DNA from: Fragilariopsis cylindrus CCMP1102
Lineage: Eukaryota > Bacillariophyta > Bacillariophyceae > Bacillariales > Bacillariaceae
Length of the DNA stretch: 64,000 bases
Assembly: GCA_900095095.1 (NCBI GenBank)
Contig: FMBT01000300.1
Location: 186,001 to 250,000, forward strand
Direction of reading: 5' to 3'
Shown: piece after piece, positions 11,279 through 21,429 of the stretch
How the letters are laid out: each line of letters opens with the position of its first letter
Numbering within the stretch: the first letter of the stretch is position 1
Notes under the pieces: model-generated
Databases searched by the model: none
What the model was told of the DNA's origin: nothing
What the model saw: only the letters and a program-made list of their open reading frames with translations
Made by a program: the position numbers and the translations under genes

Positions 11279-12442
11279 TTAACAACAACCTCCTGTAGAA
11301 GCTCCTTTATCACCAGTTGCATCACTCACTGCAGTGTACGGGAGAGAAGAACCGCACCCCTCGAAGATGCCATAATGATGATCCCACGTCCCTACGAAAT
11401 CGAAATATTCTTTTAATCGAGTATCGTGTAACATTTTATATGTATTTCCACACACGGGGCTGTAATATAATACGGCACAGACATACAATGAGAGGAAAAA
11501 GGGGAACAAAAGAGTTAGTTTTCCACTATAGGACTCTATATATACATGTATATATACTATATAATACTATATATGTGGGTGTACGACATCAACTTACTGT
11601 ATTTTTCCAGCTTCGAAGAAGTGATGTTTGTCAAGTAGCCATCCTGAAGGATACCGTTCGATACCTCCACCACAGCAAGATTTTGGTTTGTATATGACAG
11701 CCTGTCCATAGTCTTCGCAGTGGGGTTCCAAGTCCAGTTTCCAAAGCCGGTACGTAGCTGAATAGAAATCTAAGGAGTCGTTACCTGACTCGGATATGGT
11801 TCGCTCAACATCAGCGCTCGACACGGTGATGGGTGCATCTTCAACTAACCTAGGATCTGTGAATCCAACCTTTTTGGCCATGTTTTCAAAATCTGGATAT
11901 ATAATGCATAAGAGACGTCAGTTTAGTGAATGAACAAAAGCAATAAAATATTGACCAATCTCCTCCTCCTATACTTACCGTTCCAATAAAGGGCACCACT
12001 TAGACATTCGCCCCACAACACCTCGTCTTCTTGCAATGACTTAGGAACACGTCGGTTTGAGTACACATCAGAAAAATACAATTCCCCTCCTGGCTTAAGA
12101 AGATTTAAACATTCTTTCAATACAGCTTCCTTGTCAGAGCATAGATTGATAACGCAGTTGGAAATGATCACATCAAATGAGCCAGCTTCAAGACCAAGAT
12201 CACCTAAGTTTTCTAAGTAACCCTTCTTAAATTCTACATTACCAAATCCGAACTTTTCAGTATGGTAGTCTAAATGTTTATTGGCAACTTCAAGTTGTTC
12301 GTCAGTCATATCAACTCCTACAACCTACAAAAAGAAAAGCATTGTTAAAAATTTAGGAATGAAAAAAGGGGTAATTGAGATCCATTCGTACAACAACAAC
12401 AACAACAACAACATCAGCGAGGAATAAAAGCGATTGATTCCT

Positions 12443-12480
<38 letters not shown>

Positions 12481-13228
12481 GGATAAAAAAAGAATAGCAA
12501 ATCTAATATTTGAAATAAATCATGATGTGATGCAATTTGTGTACTTGTACTGTCAATACTGTCCCTTACGTAGTTAAACTTAATCCCAAGTTTTACGCAG
12601 AGGCTTTGCTTACCTTTCCAGTTGGTCCAACCAATTGACTTGCGATATAAACGTCTCTGCCAGAACCACTTCCAAGATCTTTGTTTTACAAATTGAATTT
12701 TTACGTAGCCATAATAGTTGTTTCAATTTTATTAAGTACAGTAAAAGAAATGTGTGAACGAATTAAATTAAATTGAAGAGAAAGAAAATAAATAAATCAG
12801 CAGGTGGGTTAATATAATGATCAATGCAACTCTACAAAAAGGAAACTTCTTTTCGTTTTATTTATTATCATTATCATGTTCGCATCCCGTACCTAATATT
12901 TTTGCTCCTTCTAATGGGTATTGAGGCAAACATAGTCCACAGCCGTAGTATTTAGAAACAACTTCCGGATGAATATTGTTAATACATCTTGGATATATGT
13001 TGGTGGTGAACCAGCAGTACAACAGGCGTTGGTTTTTAAATCATCAGACGATGAAAGTTCCTTGCCATAATAATTACTAACCGAAGCTCGAGTTTCATCG
13101 ACGAATAATGCTTTGTCGTTCGTGGTAGCTACGAACAATCGCGTCGTCGTCGTGGTCGTGGTCGAAGGTGGAGAAATGTGAAATGCTGAAGACGAAGCCA
13201 CGAGCGATAATCCAAAAATGATCTTCAT
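11279..13228 (-). CDS. AS3MT: Arsenite S-adenosylmethionine methyltransferase, plastid-type presequence
   Basis: Five exons on the minus strand: 12893-13228, 12614-12678, 11979-12324, 11598-11892 and 11279-11459, all with GT-AG ends and matching phases; about 407 residues. Motifs include a Cys pair (NACCTAGSPP), YYGCGLCLP, the SAM site ILDLGSGSGRDVY, SNCVINLC, the catalytic-type Cys in LWGECLSGALYW, PVCGNTYKMLHDTR and GIFEGCG; the protein ends in GGCC. It transfers methyl groups from SAM to trivalent arsenic. The N-terminus (signal-like, then ASSSAFHISPP) matches the diatom plastid presequence, so import into the plastid is likely. Exon 1 has one frame break near 12980, where one A is missing in TTAACAAT; the corrected phase is needed to splice into exon 2. 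AT repeats lie in the intron at about 12445. Confidence 0.88.
12445..12477. repeat. (AT)n microsatellite in an AS3MT intron
   Basis: A near-perfect TA dinucleotide run of about 33 bases inside the intron between exons 2 and 3 of the arsenite methyltransferase. A short CAA repeat lies at about 12391-12411. Confidence 0.9.
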
Positions 13229-13369
13229 GATGCCAGGCGAGTTTAGAAATAGATACAGGGGATACGATGATGTTGTGATTGCTGTAAGAATACTATACTA
13301 GTGTGGTAATATCAAGTAGTATGAAATATGAAAGAGTGAGTCGTTTGATATGAGCATGTGTTGTTTTTC

Positions 13370-13402
<33 letters not shown>

Positions 13403-13810
13403 CCTGAGACTTCTGTCCGTCGCCCGCGTTTTAAAAATATTTATTTCACTACAGTACGTCTGACGACTGAATGAGAAGCATCGCAGTTGAGATACGTTAT
13501 TTTAGGAAATAGGAATAATTCATGATATAACAAATTATGAACTATTCACTAATACCATACGGGTCCTCTCGAAGATCGTTAACGGTGTGAAAAAACCGAA
13601 TGCCAAAGTATAAAGTATACTCTCTAACTACTACTTTTACAACTTATTTGTACAACTACTCATTCTAGCTGCATCCTTTAGTAATCCACGCCAATCTTCG
13701 CTCAAATTAAAGGGTCTTCCTAGTTTTTTTTTGTCGGTGTTCGTATAAATACAGTAACTTTCATCTGAACCCGAAAGACAAACTCAAGATGTTCTTCGCG
13801 AAGAAGAAGT
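13229..13810. other. AS3MT promoter region with an AAAG repeat
   Basis: No gene is called here. An AAAG tetranucleotide repeat of about 30 bases lies at 13371-13400, some 150 bases before the AS3MT start. A TATAAA-like site lies at about 13746. Confidence 0.45.
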
Positions 13811-14250
13811 AATAGTTTTACGACTGGCTGTATTACCCCTGGCTATGACACCTCCGGTAAATATCAGTTGGAATTTCCCCCGCTCAAAGACAGGTGCAAA
13901 GCATGCTATCGCAGATGCTATCAGGTCAAACAGTTTAGTCAATTATATTATTTGACTGATGGCAATGCAACTTTGACGACTATGATGTTCGCCCCTATTA
14001 ACGACAATGCGTTCGAGGCGGCGATGATGGGAGCTACCGATTTAAAGTCCGCAATCAAATTTTGTACCACATCTCGGATCCTATACACTGGATGGTCAGG
14101 TTCGAATGTACGGGATTAATGGAAATGTTCAACGAACAAGGTAGCCGAACGAAGTGCATGTATGGCAATAAATATCAGAAAGGATCAGACCAAATGGAAG
14201 GAATAATTCGTAAGATCGTTTCTGGTAATAACATCGTTTGCAACGCGTAG
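13811..14250 (+). pseudogene. Relic of a FAS1 (fasciclin-like) domain
   Basis: About 440 bases carry pieces of a FAS1-like domain in different frames. TLTTMMFAPINDNAFEAAM (13975-14031) resembles the FAS1 pattern TVFAPTNDAF. In a second frame, a YHISDP-like box, CTGLMEMFNEQGSRTKC and KYQKGS run to VSGNNIVCNA and a TAG at 14248-14250. FAS1 domains usually continue after CN with GVIHVID and a final strand, which are missing here. I see no start with a signal peptide. FAS1 proteins are cell-surface adhesion proteins and are numerous in diatoms; this copy looks truncated and broken. A functional small gene with an unseen intron is possible but less likely. Confidence 0.45.
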
Positions 14251-14651
14251 CATCGTCGACACAATTGATAACACTCTTGTGCCCGATTAGTTCCATTAGA
14301 TAGGTAGTAATCGAATCGAAAGAGGAATAAGACCAATCAGAAGTGTTTTCTGTTACTTTGCTGATTGCATCACATGCTTTACTTTATGGTATTGGCTTCG
14401 ATTAAAGCCTAGCTGTCGAGTCTGCTAGATGGTACTTTGTCTAATAACCAATACTGGCAGCCACTAGTAGGACTAAAAGTATCTATAATAGCAGAAGTAT
14501 AGTAGTCGAAATGTTGTATTTAATTGTGCACTATGATTGTGTCTGAAAGGCTCTGAACTCTACCATTACTACTAGTCTAGAATATACTCTATCTGCAAGA
14601 TTAACTCTGTTACTTAAACCATGATTATTCTACTTGCAATTTTTTTTAAAA
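14251..14651. other. Gene-free flank
   Basis: AT-rich sequence between the FAS1 relic and the end of the DUF6824-like gene. Nothing is supported here. Confidence 0.5.
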
Positions 14652-16366
14652 TTAAAAATATGAACTTGATCTTCTACACGGAACCTTATTTTTATTGAGA
14701 GGATGGTGTGGTTCGATATCACGATCATTATAATCAGGATGATCATTATTGATGGCGCCGGTGAGTAGTTCTAGTAGTGGTTGTTCTGATTTGATACACG
14801 CAGTGGTCGAAGGTGTTTCTGTTGTTACTGCTAATGCTTTTGGTGATGACGTTATTAACGTTGCAAATATTTGTCGTTGAGCCTTCATTAAGTCACTAAC
14901 AACTACAGTAGAATCGCTCCCACCATCAAAAGAATTTGTCATGATATCAGAAGCATTCGACGCGAACGACGATGAAGATGATCTTCGATTACGACCTATT
15001 CCCCCCTTTCGGTGTCGACTTTTTGCCATACTAGTTCTTCTTCGTCCAGCACAACTAACACGACCACCAACTCCACCAACTCCACCACCATCTTTGTTGT
15101 TATTACTTTCATCCTTTGCTTGTAGAAGTAATTGCTGCTGTTGTCTCTTCCATGATGATACCTTCGTGCGTAATGCATGTGAGACTTTATCACGAGCAGC
15201 AACATTAGAAATTTCTTCCCATATCCCACCAATATCCTCATGATTTGAAGGATTTTTATATTTTAAAAATCTTCCATTCGAATTATGAATACATGCAACA
15301 ATTTCTTTTGTCATTATCATTTTTTCCTGTTTACTTGTTGCACTATCGTATCGTGTTGCATACGTATCAAGAATAGTCTGAAATCGTTTATTTCCAGTAT
15401 GACTTGCACAAATCCGTGATTGACCACACAGTATATCAAATCCATTGGGAATTTCGACTCGAATAGCAACATCAACAATATGGTCTACTTTCTTGTTGTT
15501 GTTGTTGTTACTGTTACTGTCCTCGTCATTATTCCTATCTTTATTCTTATTCTTAATGATCGACTGTCTTCGAGAAGAAGAAAATGGCGATGACGACTTG
15601 GATGATGACTTTTCTCTATTTCCGCAGTGGTATTTCCACGTATCTTATCGATATTATCGTCACTCATGGTTGCCGTTGTTGAACCCTCATTGTCCTGTTT
15701 CAACCTTGATGCTTTAGGGTGGTTTGAAAACGTCGTCGTCGACGATGACGGCAATGGTTGTTTCTTCTTCCTTGTTGGGGTTACAACATTGTTAATATCT
15801 TCGGCTTTGGCATCGGAATCAATTTCAATATCGATATCGATATCATCAAAATCAGACTTACTCTTGTCATCGTCTTCACAATCATCGACAAATAATTCCA
15901 TATCATCAAAGGGATCGGGATCCATTTCTTCTGTAGATAACGATACGGTTGAAAATATTTGCTTCGTCTGGTCGTAGCTTTGGTCTTTGCTCTGGCTATG
16001 GATGTAGCTACTACTATGGTTGTGGATATCGTTGCAGCTATGACGACGGCGACTGTGTTGATGTTGACTTTGATGTTGGTACTGATGATGTCCGAACTGT
16101 TGATGTTGATCGTGTTGACGTTCGTAGCTCCGATGCTGACGCTGATGATGATGACGATGAAAGTGTCGGTAATGATGTTGGCACTGAGTCGTCTGGTAAT
16201 GATACGAGGGGTAATTAGTAGTAGGAGGATGTTGGTTAGGATTTTGATGTTGATGTTGACCGAGAGAGTTCAAAAGGAGATGTTCTTCGTAATCGTTTGC
16301 ATTCATTGTTGATGTAACTACATCCGTTGTCGTCGAGTAATCAGACGCAGATACTACTGGAATCAT
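14652..16366 (-). CDS. DUF6824-like protein with His/Gln-rich N-terminus, one frame break
   Basis: About 570 residues read leftwards from the ATG at 16364-16366. Residues about 30-125 are extremely rich in His, Gln and Arg; an acidic Asp-rich stretch follows. Then comes a domain of about 100 residues: NGFDILCGQSRICASHTGNK, a basic helical part, NGRFLKYK, and WEEISNVAARDKVSHALR. The pattern (DVL-G-G, H-GN, GRFL, A-K-HALR) is what I know as DUF6824, a family expanded in diatoms and proposed to be DNA-binding or regulatory; that name is from memory. The tail is Ser/Arg-rich. The frame shifts once at a run of four T (15610-15613, minus-strand A run), where one base appears missing. The role is unknown, and a nuclear location is only inferred from the basic stretches. 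Confidence 0.7.
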
Positions 16367-16671
16367 TTACTATAATACAATTTGATGATGCTGTGATGTG
16401 TGCTTGTTTCTACTTCCGAGTTAGTTCCCGTGTTTCCGATGATCTTATCGCGTTTCTGTGAGTCGTACTATGCTTAACCGTTCATTCATAAAGTGAGAAA
16501 AGAAATTGTGATATTGTTATCGCATGCAGTAATACAGTATACAGGTATCACGGTTCTAGTATTCCTTTGTTTTTTCGAACTTTACTCACCTGTTCGACGA
16601 GGTCGGAATGAACAAAATCGATCATTCTTGCCAAATCACCGCACGAATCAAATTGAACAAGATTGCCTTTA

Positions 16672-16825
16672 ATTTTTACTTATGGATTTTTATCCCTCAA
16701 ATGACTGAAACGTCTCCCCATAAATCTCTATACAAATATAGAATTACGTAGTGTATATTTGGGGGTAGACGTTTAATTTTGGTTTGATATTTGAGGGTAC
16801 AATTAAAAAATCCATAAGTAAAAAT
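16672..16825. mobile_element. MITE-like element with terminal inverted repeats and TTTA target duplication
   Basis: The element starts ATTTTTACTTATGGATTTTT and ends with the exact reverse complement, AAAAATCCATAAGTAAAAAT. Beyond these perfect 20-bp ends the pairing continues imperfectly: CCCTCAAAT and ACGTCT-CCCC on the left match ATTTGAGGG and GGGG-AGACGT on the right, so most of the element can fold back. Direct copies of TTTA flank it at 16668-16671 and 16826-16829. It has no coding capacity. This is the layout of a non-autonomous DNA transposon; I cannot assign the superfamily. Confidence 0.72.
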
Positions 16826-17094
16826 TTTACGTTCAACCAGATTTTTACCGTCTCAATTTCGGATAAATTCATAAATTCCGCTTTCTTTCCGATTTTTGAC
16901 ACGATTGTCATCAAGATTTAATTCGTGGTTATTCTTTAAGTGGTATTTCACGATTATTAGTCGAGTCAGTCAAGAAAAGCATACAGTATATGGTATTACG
17001 ACCTAGGATATGGTGTCGAAAGATCTTTCACATCTCTGGGTGGTGATGATGAGAAGAAATTGATTTCTATTCGCCCATGCAGCAGAACATAAGA

Positions 17095-17110
17095 GAAATC
17101 ACGTGATTTC
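17095..17110. promoter_or_regulatory. 16-bp CACGTG palindrome upstream of the CDPK-like gene
   Basis: GAAATCACGTGATTTC is a perfect palindrome about 120 bases before the start codon. It contains the whole 12-bp motif found before FKP. It is probably a bHLH or bZIP site; the function is inferred. Confidence 0.45.
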
Positions 17111-17231
17111 ATGATTACATCTACTAGTACTGTAGTCCATTTGACACTGTCTTTATTAGACTACATACCTTTCTAAGACGGCGAGGAGCAAAGAATAAAT
17201 AACAAGAGTTATTTATATATACCCTGCACCA

Positions 17232-18966
17232 ATGGGAAATAAACAGTCTACAGGAAAGAAGGGCGGGTCGAAACATAAGATTAATAAGAATGATAATGAC
17301 CAGCCGTCTGAAAGCTTGCAAAACAATTTAGTCGCATTGGATAAGCATCGAGGAGACGAGTATAATATATCCGTTGAAGACTTAGGGGCAGGAAAAGAAA
17401 CGAAGATAAAGAAAGCTCATCTGAAGAAGTATTGTAAGACGGCAAAAAATAGTGGAGATGTTGCAATTAAATTATTTGATGGCAATACAGCCCATTCGAA
17501 TGATTTTCAAACCGAGGCTGCCATATTAAGTAAATGTGATCATCCTAACATTGTAAAGTTATTTGAAATTACCACGGTAGACAGTAGAATGTCGCTTGTC
17601 CTTGAACTATGTGACGGTGGTAGTGTATTAGATCGCCTACCATACACTGAAGACGAGGCTAGTAAAATTGTAAGGCAAGTTGCTTCCGCAATCTCGTATA
17701 TGCATGGGAAAAACATTGTTCATCGAGATATTGAATGTTCCAATATACTATACTCGACCTCACATGAAAAATCGGAGGTTAAATTGGTAGATTTTGGATC
17801 AGCCACTGAGTTAGAAACAATACCGAACCATCCTGGGGCCTTTAAGTTTTTGAAGGAAAAGACTGGTTCTCTATCCGTGATGGCACCAGAGGTTCTCCGG
17901 GGTAAATATGGCCCGAAAGTTGATGTTTGGTCAGTCGGGATTGTTGCCCACACTTTATTGAACAACGGTAAAGCGCCATTTAAGGGAAAAACGAAGTAAG
18001 TTGTTCCTGTTCTCTTCTTCTTTTTCTTTCCATCCTTTCTTCTTCCCTCTTCGAATTGAAAACTGCTCCTGTCAATGATTTTACATGGCAATGATGTGCT
18101 CACACAATTCGATTGCATTCTCCATGTTTTAAATTGAATCACAAAATCGCAGGCAAGAATTAGAGCCAAAAATTCTACAGGGTTATATAAGTTATAATGA
18201 TTGGGAGCATTCGGAATTGGCAAAAGATTTCTGTCAGAACACCTGTATGGTTAATGTTGCACATCGCCTTGCTGCATCAACCGTCCTCTTTCATTCCTGG
18301 ATTGCAAGCGAACGAAAGAGTACCTTTAAGGTCTTACCGGTCGAATTGGTAACAAGTTTTAGCTTCTACAGGACCGCTCTTCCATTGAAAAGGATCGCCC
18401 TAAATGCATTGGCCAGGAAAATCAAATCTTCCAAATATCGTGAAACGTTTGAACATATCAACAAGTCTCATACGGGCCTTATCACAAATGAAGAGTTCAT
18501 GGAGGCTTTCAAGCATTCTGGTAATTCAAAATCGGAATTGGACGATTTGTATGATAGCTTGGATATTAATGTCAATGGTGGTATAACCTACACCGAATTT
18601 ATAGCTGCAACATTGGAAACTGGTGGTGAATTGGAAGACGATCAGTTACACGAAGCATTCAATTTGATTTCATCGAATGGTCGGTACATCACACAGAAAG
18701 ATGTTGAAGATATCCTAAGTGAATCATTGAAAGATCGAGATAATATGACTGTTGTCCAAGACAAAGTAGAAAGACAAATGAGCAGATTTACAAAGAAGCA
18801 CAAAAAACAAAAGATTCGTTACTTGGACTTTACCAAGATGTTCGAACATGGATTCAAGGACCTTCGCAGTATTGATACCCTCGTAGAAACTAGTTTAAAT
18901 GCGGAACAGTTCAAGCGGTTGAATGCAGAAGAACAATCAGCGCATCTCATGGCTATTAATGAATAA
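17232..18966 (+). CDS. CDPK-like protein kinase with EF-hands and an altered catalytic loop
   Basis: Exons 17232-17995 and 18153-18966 (intron GTAAGT to GCAG), 525 residues. It starts MGNKQST, a good N-myristoylation signal. The kinase domain has the VAIK lysine (K80), the helix-C Glu (E95), HRD (164-166), DFG (187-189) and APE, but the catalytic loop reads HRDIECSN where kinases normally have HRDLKxxN, and the glycine loop is degenerate (LGAGKETK). A junction helix (LPLKRIALNALARKI) precedes the EF-hands. Only the second EF-hand has a canonical loop (DINVNGGITYTEF); the first begins with Asn and the other two look degenerate. The family normally links calcium to phosphorylation at membranes. 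Activity of this one is uncertain because the catalytic-loop lysine is replaced by Glu. Confidence 0.88.
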
Positions 18967-19385
18967 TGTATTAGTATAATAGGAAGCAAGTACATGTTAA
19001 AGTCTCCTACCACCACCCGAATTCCTTTAACAGTAGTCATTGAACATTAATATGAGTATTATTACAGTATGGCATAATATGCATTTAATGTATAATATAA
19101 TCTAAAAAAATAAAAAATAGAGTTGTGTGAATTGTACACTATATTTAAATGTGCATTTGCGCATTTACTATTGATTTTCAATTTGGTAAATTATTTGTGA
19201 CACATAGGGATGGTGTATTTATTGTATTGAATTATTTTATTCCACCATCATGTTATGCCGCGTGCACAGTGTGTGCGTGCGCATGATGTCTCCCATACTT
19301 CGACGTACTGTATATATTATTTTTATCATATAATATATTATATAAATTATAATTCCGAGACGATATGTATATACATACCACTAAA
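18967..19385. other. Convergent 3' spacer
   Basis: AT-rich spacer between the CDPK-like gene (+) and the sugar transporter (-), with a TG/GC alternating patch at about 19260-19285. No gene. Confidence 0.5.
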
Positions 19386-20531
19386 TTATTTCGGAAGCAT
19401 AGCCTTCATTTCTTGGCCGTCCGAAGAAGCAATTTCATTATCAGCCGTCTTTTCCTTCGTAGCGAGAGGGTTTGAAAAGAAATATACCGATACCAAAATC
19501 ACTAGCGCTCCAACTGCAAATTGTCCACTAATAGGAGTACCGAATAAAATAGTTGATACGCCTGTAGCAAAGCAAACACTAACTCCAGTTGCTAATCCCT
19601 TAAGAACATTATCGGCATACTTGATGACGGCTGCAACCAATAGTCCACCACCAGCCTGTAGGAATACTAGGAACCATGTCCACCCGGTAAACCCGTGAAA
19701 GTAATTCGTAGCTTGTAGTCCTCCTGTTTCTGCACTTTCCTTCGACCACATACCTTGTAGTAATGCGGTAATGATCGTGAAGAAGGCCAATTGCATATTT
19801 CTCATCCATACACTAACGGGTTTTTTCTTGTCACCAGAAGATGATGTCTTAATGACCTTTTCGAAGTATACACCAGCCAGGGCACTTGATGTACAAGCAA
19901 TCGCGACAGAACCCAAACCGATTGCCATCGATTGGGGTGGACCTTCATCCTCCTTCTCCGCCGATTTGTCTTCCCCCTTTGAGTCCAAAACGACAACGGC
20001 AACACCAACACTCAACAATCCAAGGCAAATCCATTGTTGGAAGCTATACTTGCGATTCAACATGATAACACTTACAATGGCGGTTGTTACCAACTTAGCC
20101 TGATACGTAACTTGAAAGAGAGGAGCTGTTAAGTTGGATAGGGCAACATACAATAATGTGTTTTGTACCAAATACAATAAGGCAGGGATCATAATCTTGA
20201 GAGCATCGTAGGGTTTGTCAATAACATTAGTTTGAATCGATTGAACCAATCCACCGTTCGTTTGGACATATTCAAACACACAACTAAGTAGAAATTTTCC
20301 AATTTCTGTAATAACAATCAAGTGATTAACTAGATAACGATCCTCGTGAGGGACACCAGCACGGGTATATCTACCCACTAACACAGTAGCCGAGTTCTGT
20401 AAGACCATACCGGCCAACAAAATAAATTTGAAAGTTGATGTAGAAAAAAAATCCGTCGTTGGAGGAGCCATGATGATATTATTTTGTAGGGCTTTTGCTC
20501 CTTCTGGTGTCTTCGATCTCTTTGATGGCAT
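19386..20531 (-). CDS. Nucleotide-sugar transporter, SLC35A / UDP-galactose type
   Basis: A 381-residue intronless membrane protein. I place the start at 20531 (MPSKRSKTPEG), which gives a short cytosolic tail before the first membrane segment; the frame stays open upstream but is not needed. About ten hydrophobic segments are visible. Family motifs include LYVALSNLTAPLFQVTYQAK and the hallmark LQAGGGLLVAAVIKYADN followed by LKGLATG. The C-terminus ends in a polar tail (KAMLPK). SLC35A proteins exchange cytosolic UDP-galactose, UDP-GlcNAc or CMP-sugar for the nucleotide monophosphate across the Golgi membrane; which sugar this one carries cannot be read from sequence. Confidence 0.9.
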   Translation of the reverse strand: MPSKRSKTPEGAKALQNNIIMAPPTTDFFSTSTFKFILLAGMVLQNSATVLVGRYTRAGVPHEDRYLVNHLIVITEIGKFLLSCVFEYVQTNGGLVQSIQTNVIDKPYDALKIMIPALLYLVQNTLLYVALSNLTAPLFQVTYQAKLVTTAIVSVIMLNRKYSFQQWICLGLLSVGVAVVVLDSKGEDKSAEKEDEGPPQSMAIGLGSVAIACTSSALAGVYFEKVIKTSSSGDKKKPVSVWMRNMQLAFFTIITALLQGMWSKESAETGGLQATNYFHGFTGWTWFLVFLQAGGGLLVAAVIKYADNVLKGLATGVSVCFATGVSTILFGTPISGQFAVGALVILVSVYFFSNPLATKEKTADNEIASSDGQEMKAMLPK

Positions 20532-21429
20532 AGTCCTAATCCTCGCTTCGGTTGTGTTGTGCTGCTGATTATGATGTGAAGTAATGAAAATGAAAATGAA
20601 TCTCGAAGTCTCAAAGTTAAGAAGGCATTGGCAAAAGAAAGGAGGGAAGAAATTAAATGTCATCTCTTACAGTACCGTACTACTGTAGCGCTAGAAGTAG
20701 TAATATCGAACTAATTTGCTGTGACCCGAAGAAATTTGGATTGTTATTTGGGCGGGGGAGAGGATTGATAAGGTTGTTTCGGGGATTTAAAGGGGGATAA
20801 AAGGCTTGTTCTGTTCTGAAAGGAAAGGCACAGGCGAAAGGAACAGAAGAGGTAAGAGTAAGAAAGAGTGAAAGCTTGACCATCCAGTACAAGAATCAAC
20901 CATCCCATCTAACATATGCATTAGGCCATGCAATTGTGCCTGCACATGATCCAGTCATAAAGAAGAAATTGTCCATCTTTTTTGGGGCTGCGCCGCAGAC
21001 AACACCTATATTTTATATCTTCATCAGTCAGAGAATGTCACATTTTAATCATATTCCTTGTCTTAGTATTATGTGATAGCATAACGTATAATATAGTGAC
21101 GTGCAAAAATTTGAGTCAAAAATGAAGTTATTAATTCTCTCATCATTTTGATGTTATTTTTCTATCTTTCATCTTTTCCTGGACCTGAGATACTATTAAT
21201 ACCTATAAAATGTATCAACTTGATACCTAATTACTATATTCTACTATAAAACTGTCATAGTTACATTCTATCTATCAGAAAGCTCTGAAGTAGTGATTAA
21301 TTGAAAGAACTAAAAGTGAGGATGGTATTCGATAGTACCGTCAAATCTGTAATAATATGTTATGTAATTAGTAATTAGTGGGTGGAACAAAAGAGCCAGA
21401 ATATTCTGGTCCAGTTTATTATATATAGC
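20532..21429. other. Gene-free spacer
   Basis: About 900 bases between the transporter start and the end of the complex I gene. Short frames here do not look coding. AT-rich repeats such as TAATTAGTAATTAGTGGG lie near 21365. No feature supported. Confidence 0.45.

Larger units (their letters stand above)
16367..17231. other. Divergent promoter region with a MITE and an E-box palindrome
   Basis: Spacer between the DUF6824-like gene (-) and the CDPK-like gene (+). It contains a 154-bp inverted-repeat element (16672-16825) and a 16-bp CACGTG palindrome (17095-17110). No gene. Confidence 0.6.

Noticed and set aside
15949-16312. Plus-strand frames rich in Met, Leu, Val and Asp opposite the DUF6824-like gene
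   Set aside because: They mirror the CAT/CAA-rich His/Gln repeat on the other strand.
17720-18223. A 167-residue frame on the minus strand
   Set aside because: It is a shadow of the CDPK-like exons and intron, and its protein has no domain.
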